From Amphiura filiformis (lineage: Eukaryota > Echinodermata > Ophiuroidea > Amphilepidida > Amphiuridae), in NCBI RefSeq assembly GCF_039555335.1, contig NC_092635.1:47574052-47638051 (forward strand): a stretch of DNA of 64,000 nt, given 5' to 3'. Positions 21,233 through 33,359 of this stretch are shown here, piece after piece. The position numbers were made by a program, and so were the translations under genes. A model generated the notes under the pieces. That model searched no databases, was not told the DNA's origin, and saw only the letters and a list, made by a program, of their open reading frames with translations. Positions within the stretch are counted from its first letter, which is position 1. Each line of letters opens with the position of its first letter.

Positions 21233-22970
21233 TACCCTGTCCCACGTGTAGTTTACGGCATTTCATAATATCTGTACGGCAATTCATTTATTCTCAATTT
21301 GTTATTATGATGTTGTATGATGCAAGATATTCATTCTGATTGTATTTAATATTGTTTGTGCAATTTGACCGATGTGTGAAAAAAGATGGAAAATAAAATT
21401 TGAATAATAAAAAACCCAAAAAACAAATGACTTGAAAGTGGCTCGTTTAAACCGCGATCTCTGAGAAACATCTCAAAAATAAATATCCAATGTGAAAATT
21501 CGTAAATGTCAATCTAACCCATTATGACGGATTGGTACATCCGCAGAAACTATTGCCTGTTAAATAAAATAATACAAACAAGTAACTTACTTCACTAACT
21601 TAAAGAAAGCTTTCCTCCCATGACACAGATAGGTCCTGGAGATGTCTATTCCAGTTACTATATATATCTGAGATATAATGTCGTCTTGTAACCAGCTCCT
21701 GTTCACCCCCTTTCAACTATTTCTTTTTGGGTCTAGATCAAATTTTGCTCGCATACTGCAGTTACTGTCCGTTTTCCTATACACAATACACAGTGCTCTC
21801 ACCATTGACGCGAGACCTCTACAAATAGTGTATGTTAGAAGTATAGGCAATTGCCTAGTTAACGTCACTGTGTGAAAAATAACCGGCCAATATTTAAAGT
21901 ACTCTTCTGAAATTCTAGAAAATATAGTTTTGTAACATGTCCTAAATTTTTAGCTAATTTAGGTGTTTGGAAATATTCGCACTTTGGTGTTTTAGGAAGG
22001 ATATGTAAACGACAGATAACACCAAAAATATGAAGAAATGATTTCCAAACCTTGTTACGGTTCACAGTCATTATGTTTCTAATTTTCAAGAATGCTGGTT
22101 AACAATATGCACACTATTGTCTAATTTCGTGAACAAAGGCCCACACAGTATTGCTACCTTGCGTTTTCTTTATAATCGTTCACCCAACTGAAACTATAAT
22201 ACCTGCTCATTGCTCATTGCACAGGTAAAACAGAAACATGTGCAGCGTGGATTTAATCAGAGAAGATCTGATGTAACATAGTTGAGCTGTTTTCAATGAG
22301 TGTTATCTTGGTTTAATAGCTTTTAATGGGGTTTAAGTCCTGCAAAGGTCGTGGTGAATTGTACAGTGACTGTAGACATGACTGCATCATGGTCGTATAT
22401 GTAAGATAACGGTTCGAAACAGACATTAGAGTCACGTGGTAGCATGACCAACAAGTTAAAAAAAAACGACTGATAAAGAAGAATAAACAGATTATATTTA
22501 CACGGAACAAAACGCTATTGTTCTATGATATTTTTCGCTGGGTACAAAATATATCTAAAACCATGCTAAATCTTATTTACTGTCCAAAGTGTCATATTTT
22601 AATAACTCATTATTTCAAAAGTTACACCAATCTTACAGTCAATCCGATTGTTTGATAATAAACAAACATTCTTGCTTAATTTCACGCGGTATTTCATAGC
22701 CAAAATTAGTGGCAAATCATAGCTAATCATACTGATATCCACAATCTTTCGACACTGCTACAGCCAAACATGGCTGTCACTGTCGCACTACTTTTTCAGA
22801 GTCACTTTCAAATATACCCTAGCATTTTCCTGGATACCCTACATACAAATTCTGGATCCCATTCGCCAACAAATCAAGTTTTTCACAATTCTTTTGTTCT
22901 TTCCGGACCACAGCATACATTCATATTAATAAATACTCCATTTTCACAACTCGTTATATCGGGACGTCCC
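21233..22970. other. Interval with no gene
   Basis: At 21290-21415 an AT-rich segment ending GGAAAATAAAATTTGAATAAT looks like a LINE 3' tail but has no attached coding part. The rest shows nothing. Confidence 0.4.
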
Positions 22971-23056
22971 TGTGGCGAAGCGGTTAAGGTCATGGACTTC
23001 TAATCCAGTTATGAATTTTTGCTCAAGATCAAGTTCGAAACTTCCCACCACTTTTA
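22970..23056 (+). tRNA. tRNA-like sequence (Ser/Arg-like, probable SINE head or pseudogene)
   Basis: CTGTGGCGAAGCGGTTAAGG is a clear A box/D arm. TGGACTTCTAATCCA forms an anticodon stem-loop with UCU in the anticodon position. AAGTTCGAAAC is a B box. The long variable region is class II-like, whereas UCU would be an Arg anticodon, a mismatch that fits a decayed copy. TTTT follows at ~23052 and could stop polymerase III. Confidence 0.4.
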
Positions 23057-23179
23057 AAAAAAATGTTTTATTAACCAATTTATTGTCATAAATCAAGAAT
23101 AACACCATTTCGAACATCCATTGCTATTGTGATATTATATTTTTTTCATCAAACAAACATTGATTTTTTATTCACATTT

Positions 23180-23204
23180 AGGCCTAGGCCTAGGCCTAAG
23201 GCCT
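23180..23204. repeat. Hexamer microsatellite (GGCCTA)n
   Basis: TTAGGCCTAGGCCTAGGCCT repeats a palindromic hexamer; the same word is scattered through the window. Confidence 0.85.
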
Positions 23205-23339
23205 ACTTTCACGATCCAGATGCTTTCACCATGCCTGCCTATCATGACATCTTCGTCATTTAAAACACATTTATCAGTGTCTCTGTTCAGACCTCAGACT
23301 GAAATTATATTTGGAATAAATATTATAAATTGTCACAAA

Positions 23340-24690
23340 TTAAAATCACAAACCACGAAAGCTCGCCAACAACTGCCGCTGAATATTGATATTGAGAACC
23401 ACAAACCGCAAAATTTGGATATCCAACTAGATTGCCCCGTAAGGCTACAAAGAATCACACACCACGGAATATGGATATCCAACAAGCTTAAACTATAACC
23501 GATAGAGGGCAGGGCTTGAAGGGAAATTAAATCACAAACCGCGAAAGATCGCCGACAACCGCCGCTTAATAGAGATATCCAACTAGAACCACAAACCGCG
23601 AAATTTGGATATCCAACCAGATTTCCCGCAGGCCTATCGATTATAAAGAACCACAAACCGCGAAATATGGATATCTAACAAATTAAGACTTCAAACCGCG
23701 AAAGATCGCCAACAACTGCCGCTCAATATTGATATCAAACTAGATTGCCCCGCAGGGCTATAAAGAACCACAAACCGTGAAATTTGGATATGCAGCTATT
23801 GCCCCACAGTGCTTCAAAGAACCACAAACAACCATAATGCTTGATATCCAACAAGCTTAAACTATAAATTAGCTCCCGATAGAGGGCAGGGCCTGATGAG
23901 GGAAATTAAAACCACAAACCACAAAAGATCGCCGATAACCGCCGCTTAATAGGGATATCCAACTAGACAAAGAACCACAAACCGCGAAATGTGGATATCC
24001 AACTAGATTGCCCGCAGGCCTATAGATTAAAAAGAACCACAAAACCGCGAAATATGGATACCCGACAGATTAAGACCACAAACTGCGAAAGATCAACAAC
24101 AACTACCGCTCAATATTGATATCCAACTAGATTGCCTCGCAGGGCTATAAAGAACCACAAACGGCGAAATTTGGATATCCAACTAGATAGCCCCACAGGG
24201 CTACAAAGAATCACACACCACGAAATATGGATATCCAACAAGCTTAAACTATAAACTAGCTCCCGATAGAGGGCAGGGCTTGATAGGGGAAATTAAAATC
24301 ACAAACCGCGAAAGATCGCCGACAACCGCCGCTTAATAGGGATATGTATCCAATTAGTTTGCCCCGCAGGACTACAAAGAACCACAAACCGCGAAATTTG
24401 GATATCCAAGCAGATTGCCCGCAGGCCTATCTATTATAAAGAACCACAAACCGCGAAATTTGGATATGCAACAATTGCCCCACAGGGCTTCAAAGAACCA
24501 CAAACCACGAAATATATGGATATCCAACAAGCTTAAACTATAAATTAGCTCCCGATAGAGGGTAGGGCTTGATGAGGGAAATTAAAACCACAAACCACGA
24601 AAGATCGGCGATAACCACAGCTCAATAGGGATATCCAACTAGATTGCCCGCAGGGCTACAAAGAACCACAAACCGCGAAATTGCCATATC
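23340..24690 (+). repeat. Satellite-like tandem array with ~300-380 bp higher-order unit
   Basis: About 20 subunits of ~50-80 bp each begin with AACCACAAACCGCGAAA and most contain GGATATCCAAC. Three subunit types alternate, marked by GATTGCCCCGCAGGGCT, AGATCGCCGACAACCGCCGC and CTCCCGATAGAGGGCAGGGC. The last marker occurs at ~23500, 23878, 24262 and 24552, giving higher-order spacings of ~378, 384 and 290 bp. Small ORFs through it are repeat artefacts. Confidence 0.85.
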
Positions 24691-25135
24691 TGAGTTTACG
24701 TCTCTTATCTGGGGTTAAGGCGCCTTATCTTGGGTTTAGATGTCTTATCTGAGGTTTACGACCCTTATCTGGGGTTAACAACCCTTATCTAGAGTTAAGG
24801 AACCTTATGTGGTATTTAGATGCCTTATCTTAGGTTTATGTTCCTCATTTAGGGTCAAAGCGCCTTATTTGGGGTTTGGACTGCTTTATCGGTGGTCTAC
24901 GTCCCTTATCTGGGGTTACGGCGCATTATCTGGGGTTTAGATGCCTTATCTGGGTTTAGACTGCGATATGCTAAGGTTAAGGCATCTTAGCCACAGGAAA
25001 GGAACGTAAACCCAGGATAAGGCCGTCTAAACCACAGGTAAGGCGCCTTATCCCTAGATAAGGGATGTAAACCCAAGATAAGGCAGTTTAAACACCATAT
25101 AAGGGACATGAACCCCAGATAAGGTGGAAATAACA
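24690..25135. repeat. Head-to-head minisatellite, ~24-bp unit
   Basis: From 24690 to ~24980 units read CCTTATCTGGGGTTTAxGxx. From ~24985 the same unit appears reverse-complemented (TAAACCCCAGATAAGG-like). The two arrays form one large imperfect palindrome directly after the satellite array. Confidence 0.8.
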
Positions 25136-25149
25136 CACTTATGCTTCTG

Positions 25150-25655
25150 CTCTCATTCAAAAATCACATTTACGCTCTACCAAATAGGGGCCATCTTGGA
25201 TTCTGGGCAAAAATTATGTTATAACGTCAAATTAATGTCAGATTCGGATTTCTTGGGGTCGACTTACTGGAAAAAGTGTCTTTGTACACGATTTTAGGTA
25301 ATCTGGTTCAAAACTTATTTTTTCAAGATGGCGCCGGCAGCCACCATCTTGGATTTCTAGGTAAATATGAGTTCGCAATGTCAAAGTAATGTCAAATTTG
25401 AAATCCTTGTGGTCGACTTATCCAAAAAGTGTCTTTGTACACGATTTTAGGTCCTCTTGTTCAAAACTAAATTTTTCAAGATGGTGCCGGCCACCATCTT
25501 GGATTTCTGGGTGAAAATGATGCCGTAATGTCAAACTAATGTCAGAATCGGAATCCGAAAAAGTGTCTTTGTACATGATTATAGGTGCTCTGGTTCAAAA
25601 CTTAAATTTTCAAAATGGTGGCGGCGGCCATTTTGGATTTTGGCCTCTAGCGAAA
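25150..25655. repeat. Tandem repeat, ~150-bp unit, three copies plus a partial
   Basis: CCATCTTGGATT recurs at ~25192, 25344 and 25494 and, mutated, at 25636 (periods 152, 150, 142). Each unit also has AATGTCAxATT, GTCGACTTA and GTGTCTTTGTACACGATT. The CAAGATGGCGCCGG / CCATCTTGG pair forms a short hairpin and resembles YY1-type AAGATGGCGGC sites. Confidence 0.8.
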
Positions 25656-25784
25656 AATGCCGGGATTTTCGCGAGGGACATGGTGGCTATTTTTTTCTAA
25701 ATGGTCCATAGAAGTCGAATCAATCGTCAAACCTTACTAGCCAGAGAGTGGTCACCAAATTGAACTTTTTCACCTAACTACCGT

Positions 25785-25895
25785 AAACGTTCGCCTAATG
25801 GCGCTTTTGGATTCTTAGAAATGTGAGAGCGCCATCCTTGAAAAATCTCAACAGCATTTAAGGATACGTGTATGTTAAATTGAGCAACCTGGACA
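25785..25895 (+). repeat. Dispersed repeat (ACCGTAAACGTTCGCCTAAT family), copy 1
   Basis: ACCGTAAACGTTCGCCTAAT, GGCGCT, then GAGAGCGCCATCC and AAGGxTACGTGTA are shared with the minus strand at 49885-49995. Confidence 0.75.
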
Positions 25896-25944
25896 TAATG
25901 CCTCAGAAAAAATATCGTGACATGACCCAATACTTTAGGTCACT

Positions 25945-27270
25945 AGGTTAGTTTGTTTTTTTATCTTTTGACATAGTATGTCAGGCAAAATGCCTTTTAT
26001 TCACATTAAATACACTATAAATATTATAACAACAAAAGTTATTGCACTGCACATAATCCATAAATAATAGTAGATGTTATAAAACAAATTTACATACATG
26101 TATATAATAAGAAAATCAAAGAAATAATTTAAGCAAAATGACAGAGCCAAGAACAGACTCGGAAGTCATCCAAGTAACTGTTCATCTGCGATCAACTAGC
26201 TAAAGTCATCGCAGACCAAACCTCTCATACGAAGTTCCTGCCTAAAGAGGAACAGAAGACAAGGATGATCCCGTATCTGTATTTGCCAATGCACATTTTG
26301 CCAACACATATAACATAATTGATATATTTTGACCGATCACTGGTAATGTCATTATGATAATTAAATAAAACATTTTCAACAGAAAGCCTAAAGTTTTTAC
26401 CAAGCCTTTGTGTAATAACCCTGTTAGCAAATTCCCAAATAGGAATGGTCTTATTACAATGAAAAAGAAGTGCTCTGGATGATCAACAGCATTACAGGAA
26501 TTGCACAAATTGGTATCTTCTTTCCCCATTTTACATAATAAAACTTTTGTAGGATAAATGTTATGAATAATTTTCCAATTAAGTGAAATAAGTCTGGCCT
26601 CACTGGTACAACATGGTATTGAACCCCAAATCTTTTCCCAATCAAAATTATAATTGGGGAATCTTCTACACCAATAGTTCATACAAATTGGTGGAACATA
26701 AATCTTATCAACCATGGCATGTCTAAAAACTTTGAAGAACAGGCTTCTATAGGGACTGCATTAAAGACAATTGATTCAGTCCTAATTTGGTCTAGAATTG
26801 GTGCATTCTTCCAATCATTCGGCAGAGCATTGCAAAGAGCGAAGTACTGAAAAAGAATGTTGCCAGTGCGTGGAATGCGGTGCCTAAAATACTCAAGTGA
26901 GTAGATTGAACCATCATCATCAAAAAGATCTTTTATAAAAATAAAGCCAGCTTCAATCCAGTCTCTATAGAAAAGTGTTTTCTTGTTAACAGTTACAGCA
27001 TCATTGTTCCAAATGATTTGATTGTAGTAATCAGATATGTCAGCTTTATTTGAAGTACATTTAGTATTGAACCAGACTTTAAACATGTTGTTATAAAAAA
27101 CAGGAAAGGTGTCAATAACATTCTTGCATACAGTGTTGATTTGGTTGAAGCTACAATTACAATTAAACACATTCATACCCAAACCAAACTTGTTGACATA
27201 GTAAAGTGGAATGTTCTTCCAGCAAGCAGGACTAGAATTGTTTAGTTTTTTGATCCAAGACATCTTTAAG
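25945..27270 (-). pseudogene. Tx1/L1-like LINE, 3' fragment (ORF2 C-terminus plus 3' UTR)
   Basis: On the minus strand an ORF (27263-26679) starts SWIKKLNNSSPACWKNIP. After one frameshift near 26700 it continues (26715-26242) with FDWEKIW, ARLISLNWKIIHNIYPTK, a Cys block LCNSCNAVDHPEHFFF, and the C-terminus. This order matches the region after the RT in Tx1/L1-like ORF2. The 3' UTR runs to ~25945 with AATAAAAGGCATTTTGCCT and an A-rich tail. It is a typical 5'-truncated insertion. It supplies the part that is missing from the 43.6-47.8 kb element, though it need not be from the same copy. Confidence 0.75.
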
Positions 27271-29264
27271 GGCTGGGGTAGCGACGTTGGTCAGGGTAGC
27301 CCCTGTCGAAAAGTAAAGATGACCTACACTCATTATCATGTGTGATAACTACCATGGGTCAATACATGCCATGTATACTCTTTTTTTTTAACTTTTATAT
27401 CTGGTCAGATTTTTGGGGCAAATTAGTGAAAAAGCGGTTTTTTGCACATTTTTCATTAAAGAGAAATGTCAGAAACAATCGCTGTTGGACAGTTGTTATG
27501 CATACATACACACAAAATTTCAGTATGGTTTTAGCATCTGCGAATTTTCCATTTAAATATTACAGTTGAATTTGTCTTCCCATTTTAGTGTTTTCTGTCG
27601 GTTTTATGTATGTACTCGCATTAAGAATCATTTTTCACAATGGCATGCTCAAAATTTTGTTTTCACTGTCGGCATTTCGTGCAAACATTATGCACATTAC
27701 AACCGAATTTTATTCAAGTCACTCTCCGTGTATATTTTGGTTGCTACCGAAGTTTGCAAGTGATAAAAACAACTGGTACAAGGGACAACTTGGACTTATT
27801 TAGTTCTTCGTAAATCTTCTTCGTAATTATTTGGGTGACAAATGTCGGTTTTTGGGGTCCATTTGGTAATTCACATTTTCTTACTCACCGTGCTGCACCT
27901 ATGAAACTTGACGCACATTTCTTCTACTTTAGCATACTGCCATAACGTCCCATTTTGGAACTAATCTTTATTGAAAATTACCAAACATTTCCTTTGAACT
28001 TGCACGATTTCGGCACACCATCCATTTTAATAGCTGACTAGCCTGAGTCCCTCGGCCCGACCTCGAAACAATTCAAAAACACCTGCAAGCACAACCCGAT
28101 GACCATGCGTAAGCAGTTGAAGGACTGGTGGATCAAACCTAAACAGCTGATCATGTACCTGACCGGTCACATGCTTGGTCAGCTGATCCAATTTGCAATT
28201 TAGTCTCGTAGTCTCATATACACTGTTTGTACCCGTACAAATCAACTGAAGAAAAAGTGCATTGTAAAATCGAATGTCTGTGTGAAATTTATATACTGTA
28301 ACGAGGTTGGATCAGCTGTTGGTTTGTTTACTTCTGCTCCGATCAGATATCAGATGAGATGTTCGTTCAGTGAAAATTATAAACTTCTATGCAGTATGTC
28401 ATCATGATGTGAAGTGACATGATATTTTACCTTTTTTGAACCTAGTATAAACCACGTCACGGCACGGCATGCATGTTGTTATATTGTAAGCTTTCTAAAA
28501 TTAGTAAACTGCAACTTCCTGGTTTTGTAATTGTATATCGATTCAGACATGTGCATGACTCATTTCACATGCCCTGTATAGTGTATTGGATATTGCATGA
28601 GTGTCAACATTTTGCAACAAACAAGGCTTCACAGTTAAAGCCATATTATAACATTTTCATACAAAATAGATTAGCATTTCTTGGCCATAAAATGTTACTT
28701 TTACTGTCAGATATGTGGCCATCCACCACGAAGTGCCACGGCTCTAGATCATGTTCTGTTTATTGCAGATTTTGAAAGAATTCACTTTCAGCTTTAAAAT
28801 GACACCTCAACCAGCTTCATCTGACATCTGGAAGTGATGTTATGGTTCATCAAAGGTCAAATTCCTACTATATTTTACATAGAAATCCATATACTGTTTT
28901 TGATTGTATCTCAAAATGGAAAATGCTGACTTTACGACCAGTTTGTGGTGGATGGGCACATATATCCCCTTTTATTTTTGATCCGCACAACTCACGACAA
29001 AGCAAAGAAAATTTAAATTTACTTCCAGCGATATGTCACCAATACGCTCCACTCGCTTCGGTCATGTTATGGTACGACCCTTTGTGTAGATCACCATCCC
29101 GAACACCGTGTACGTACTATGTGTAATGACCATCGTGTATGCGTTCGACTAATAATTCCATCGTAATAATAAAATACGCCGCTTCCATCGTTTTATTCAA
29201 AATCTTGGATTTTTGACAAAACTACACAGCACCTAGAGTCTTGATTTTTGCAGGGTATATTGGT
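27271..29264. other. Interval with no supported gene
   Basis: Several 60-100 codon ORFs on both strands (e.g. 28473-28775, 28842-29126) lack recognisable motifs. No clear repeat structure. Confidence 0.45.
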
Positions 29265-29621
29265 TTAAGGGGGTACTACACCCCTGGCCAATTTTGTGCC
29301 TATTTTTGCATTTTTCTCAAAAATAATAGCGCATTGGTGAGAAGTAAGATGTATATTATAGGGTCAAGGACTACAACTACTGCACTGAAAATTCAGCAAC
29401 TCAAGACAAGTAGTTATTGATTTATTGATCAAATACTGGTTTCCCTCATTTTTGACTGTAACTCCACAACTGTTGTCTGTGCAGAAATAAAATTTACAGT
29501 GCAATAGTTGTACTCCTTGCCCCTATAATATACATATCTTACTTGTCACCAATGCGCTATAATTTTGAGAAAAATGCAAAAATAGGCACAAAATTGGGCA
29601 GGGTGTAGTAAATTTCCTTAA
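29265..29621. mobile_element. piggyBac-type MITE, second copy, diverged
   Basis: TTAA at both ends; left GGGGGTACTACACCCCTGG, arms with TTTTTGCATTTTTCTCAAA as in the copy at 19728, and a degraded right tip. The central ~100 bp has lost its symmetry. Confidence 0.75.
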
Positions 29622-30000
29622 TAAAGTACAATATAATCGTGTAAAAACAAATTTTAAAAAATCAGCGAGGGCGCCATTCTCAGTAAATGTTATAATTTGT
29701 CTTTAAAGGAGGATTTCGTGATCCTAGCATTTGACATTTTTCAGTATATATCCACGAAAAAAAATTCAGTTGATTCGGATTTATTTGCGAGTTATGCATG
29801 ATTATGTGAATTACACTGTTCCATAGGCCACTGTTGTAATTTCGTTCTGGTATACCAGATGGAAAATCAAATGTGACGATATTTTTGTTAAACTAATTAA
29901 TCTGCCAGAAATTTTTGGTACATAAACATTATGTAGCCAGAGGTTTCCAGTGGTATAAAAATCTCAACTTTTTGGAAACAAGTGGGGGATGAGGCTGTGG
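29622..30000. other. Interval with no gene
   Basis: No supported feature. Confidence 0.5.
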
Positions 30001-30620
30001 ATCACGACATGCCCTGAAACAATTAGATACTCCATCTGCATTGGTCATCCACCCTGCATGTCCGCAATGTCAATATAGGCCTATAGGACACATGGATGTG
30101 GGACGGGGATCTCAGCATGTTGTCATTGGCAACTCCATGTCTGAGCCATACGCACTTCAATTCGCCTACCACAGGGATCGTGTTGGGGCCGCAGTGGTTT
30201 ATGATCTTTGCTCATCCATTTGCTGACATAGTCAGAAGGCACTATCTGCAATTTTATCTTTACGCAGATAACACTCAAGATTTATTTTGCCTACAAACCA
30301 TGTGATTCTTCTAAAAGTATTTCTCAATTTTTAAGCTGGCATTGAGGAAATCAGACTGTGGATGTGTGAAAACTTTCTTCAACTTAATGGCACCAAAATA
30401 ACATTTCTCATTATCAGCTCAAAGCATCAGAAATCTAAATTTCCATCATTAATAATAATATCATCGGTGATTCACAAATTCCACCTTCTTGTGATGCACG
30501 CAATCTGCATGGGTGCTGGGATCTGGGTGTCATCTTTGACTCTGACATGTCTCATAAATTGCAAGTTTTGTCGTCTCTCAAAGCTGATTATTACAAGACA
30601 CTGAAGCCAATGCTTGAATA
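30001..30620 (+). pseudogene. CR1/Rex1-like reverse transcriptase remnant
   Basis: Broken frames give GIVLGPQWFMIFAHPFADIV (RT motif B region), LQFYLYADNTQDLF (motif C with the second Asp changed to Asn) and IRLWMCENFLQLNGTKITF followed by a SSKHQKSKFPS segment (thumb). Multiple frameshifts; no N-terminal half. An old dead fragment. Confidence 0.7.
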
Positions 30621-31479
30621 GCCCATGGGATACCAGTACCACTAGCCAAGCCAGAATGAAACAAATCCTATCATAGTACTTTTGCTCCAACAAGGAAACC
30701 TCTTCACAAATGTGCTATGTACAAGTAGACATGGGATCGGGCATGGGATACCATTCCTGGCGCACCTGTAAAAAATTGGTGGTGTGTATTTCTCTAAACT
30801 TTTAACACTTTGACGAAGGCTTCATCAATCATTCACAACTTTATTCAATGCCTTTTTACTAGATGTAAGATTACAAAGGGTGAATGGTCCCTGTAGAAAA
30901 TTCTTATCTATAAGGCACTGCTTATTGCTTTTAGACACTCAAATATTGGGCACACAGTATTGGGCATAATCACATACGTATGTATTCAGATACTCTAACA
31001 CCTCCATAGTTTTATTTTCAAGTAAGAGAGTTAATTCCAAGTGCCCAATAATAATCTCATGAATGTTCACATGCAGATTTTTAAAGGTCTGCAGCTGCTA
31101 TCTGCAAATATAATTTTGTAATTTGAAATGTTTGAGCATGAGTTTTGTTTGCTTAGTAAGAGTGGGATTAAAAGTTAAACATGACCTAAACAAAAATGTC
31201 TGAAATTATTGTATTGCTGTATGTGCTATCTCCTTTTCATAGCCCAGCTATAGAACACCAACAGGGTATTTTATAACCACTCCTAAGAAAACACATGCAC
31301 ATGCTGCAGAAATGATGCTCCTTTATATTATCAATCATTGGGATTGCCTTTTAACCCATGCTACTCTATTTGTCTCAATATTTGAGTGCAAATTGTGAGT
31401 GCAAACACCACTCTGACCCTCCTTAAATGTATTGTTTGAGTTCATTTTATCACGTCAATGAATTAACATCATTGTTATC
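30621..31479. other. Interval with no gene
   Basis: No supported feature. Confidence 0.5.
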
Positions 31480-31910
31480 AGACGTGTAGCTGTAGGTTAT
31501 CGGAACAGCACACCACTCCACGCCATACATAAATTCTCCCAGTCACATTTCCCCAATATGAAATTTTTTTAAAGTAAAATTTTAATTTTAATTCTTTTAA
31601 AGTTTGGCAGAAGCGGGGTTCGAACTCACGGCTCACCGCTTTGGCTAGTATCACGTAAGCCTATACCATACGTCCAGCGCCTTAGACCGCTCGACCACGA
31701 AGAACTTGATAGTGTCATCGTGAAAATTTATACCTATAATATTAATAAATCGCAACTTCATTACTGCATCATATTTTGGATTTTTATCTGCTTAAAACAT
31801 TAATGTGTATTATAATAAAGCTACCATTATTTATATTGTTGAATTCTCAAGCGCATAGAGACAACTAATACGAGGGTCCTATGAATAGGCCTACATACAC
31901 AATACATAAA
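31480..31910 (-). repeat. Dispersed repeat carrying a tRNA-Leu-like sequence, copy 2
   Basis: Reverse-complement partner of 4905-5330. Upstream blocks (CCTCGTATTAGTTGTCT, GCGCTTGAGAATTCAACAAT, GGTAGCTTTATTATAATACA, CATTAATG) and the downstream GTATGGCGTGGAGTGGTGTG block flank the tRNA-like core at similar distances. Confidence 0.6.
31606..31707 (-). tRNA. tRNA-Leu-like gene or pseudogene with possible intron
   Basis: Minus strand reads CGTGGTCGAGCGGTCTAAGG (A box/D arm of tRNA-Leu), anticodon stem GCTGG/CTAGC enclosing ~25 bases rather than 7 (as in intron-containing tRNAs), a class II variable arm, and GAGTTCGAACCCCGC (B box/T arm). The acceptor stem does not pair convincingly, so function is doubtful. 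Confidence 0.45.
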
Positions 31911-32049
31911 ATCGATTTTGATATCGGCCATGTGCGCTGCTGTGCATGTGGTGTCCCGCAGTGGCGGAAGTTGTATTACGGTGCATCCGAACTCCATTTT
32001 GAAGCAAATGATTTTGACAAGGCATTGGATTGTTCCAGTTTGCATCCTA

Positions 32050-32140
32050 AATCCACATTAGACCCCTAATTTTATTTACAAAATCAAAAGATTAGATTAT
32101 CATAACAACAAAACGGTAATCTTTTGTCGGGTCTAATGTG
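32050..32140. repeat. Small inverted repeat
   Basis: CCACATTAGACCC and GGGTCTAATGTG bracket ~60 bp, with inner AAAAGATTA / TAATCTTTT also complementary. Confidence 0.55.
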
Positions 32141-33207
32141 AAAATTACATTAAAATACAGTTTTTACAGAATTAATTTTCACTTAATTCCAAAAAAAAAA
32201 GGCGATATAAGATTGAAATAAATTCTCTACCTTCTATACTAGATCAATTGTGACGCAAGTTGTTATCAAAATTGTTGTGATAGATGTACAGTTAATATTC
32301 ATATTATCCATTACCTATCTGATGGTACAGTTTTTACACAGAAAATATTTATTTGAAAAACCTGCCACTCGGCTTTTTCCGGAAAGGTCACATGGTCGCC
32401 GTGACCTGTGCAATAATTACAATTAAAATTTTTCTTATTCCAACAGCAAGCGTTTCTAGAATATATTATGGCGAAATGTGGTGTATCGGAACAGTGGGGG
32501 CACAGCCTTTGCAATGCAACCGGCTATGGGAGGGGATACCAAATTTTCCCCCAGGAAATTTACCTTTCTAACCAGGATATGAGTTACAAACATGCCACTA
32601 GCAACATGCATTTAACACTAGGTCTTAGGTAAAGTTTGGGTGTGTAAAATTCAAAAACCTGGGTGTGTAAATTTAAGATTTGTGTACAAAGTATAGACCA
32701 CGCGTGGGCAAAAACTGGGTGTGTATTTTCAAATTTAAACACAGTCTTCCTACATGGCTGGCTGCATAGTTCATACATGTAAGCCCTTGATTTGATTCAA
32801 CATTTATATATCAATAGTCCATCACCACACTAGGTACACACAAAATTGTGATTTTTTTTTGACTTAAAATAATTTTGACTTGGACACTCGAGTCACTCGT
32901 GTACCGACGATCTGTGATGTACGTACTGATGGTCCATGATTAGGGAGGAGCACTGGAATTGTTACAATGGACCATATGGAACAGAATAGTTACTGGTTAT
33001 ACAATAAATATTGATTGATCTATATTAGGAAACAGTGAATTCCATTACCCCCAAGTTTCACTGTAGAATACAGGCATACAATTTTCCCTTGGACATCAGT
33101 TGTGGGAAATTTACCTAGGCCCAAACTCTCCAGACCACCTTGGGGCAATAGTCTGTACAATAATATTTCTATCATGAGCAACTAATAGATTGTATTTGTA
33201 CTATAAT
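32141..33207. other. Interval with no gene
   Basis: The phrase TGGGTGTGTA recurs at ~32637, 32662 and 32719. No other feature. Confidence 0.45.
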
Positions 33208-33359
33208 CAGGCCTGGAAACAATGGGGAATTCAGGAATCGCATTCCTAAGGAATTTGGTAATCTAGAGAGAAACTGTGCTTTTTTTTGGATAAAAAAATA
33301 CATATATAATGGTGGGAAATCCTGATATTTTGGAGGGAAATATTTTTTTTCCAGGCCTG
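33208..33359. mobile_element. hAT-type MITE, ~152 bp
   Basis: Ends CAGGCCTGGAAA and TTCCAGGCCTG are inverted. Flanks ACTATAAT and TGTATAAT match at 6 of 8 positions, consistent with a decayed 8-bp duplication. Confidence 0.6.

Noticed and set aside
21290-21415. LINE 3' tail
   Set aside because: Ends in an AATAAAATTTG-like A-rich stretch, but no ORF2 fragment adjoins it and no target duplication was found.
22970-23056. Functional tRNA-Arg (UCU)
   Set aside because: Class II-like body conflicts with an Arg anticodon and stems pair poorly; kept only as tRNA-like.
23160-23656. ORFs of 112 and 107 codons on opposite strands
   Set aside because: They fall at the start of the satellite-like array; the repeated unit is the cause.
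23340-24690. CRISPR-like regular repeats
   Set aside because: Subunits are adjacent variants without unique spacers, and the genome is eukaryotic.
28473-29126. Two adjacent plus-strand ORFs (100 and 94 codons) as a possible gene
   Set aside because: Different frames, no shared motif, no splice signals that would join them convincingly.
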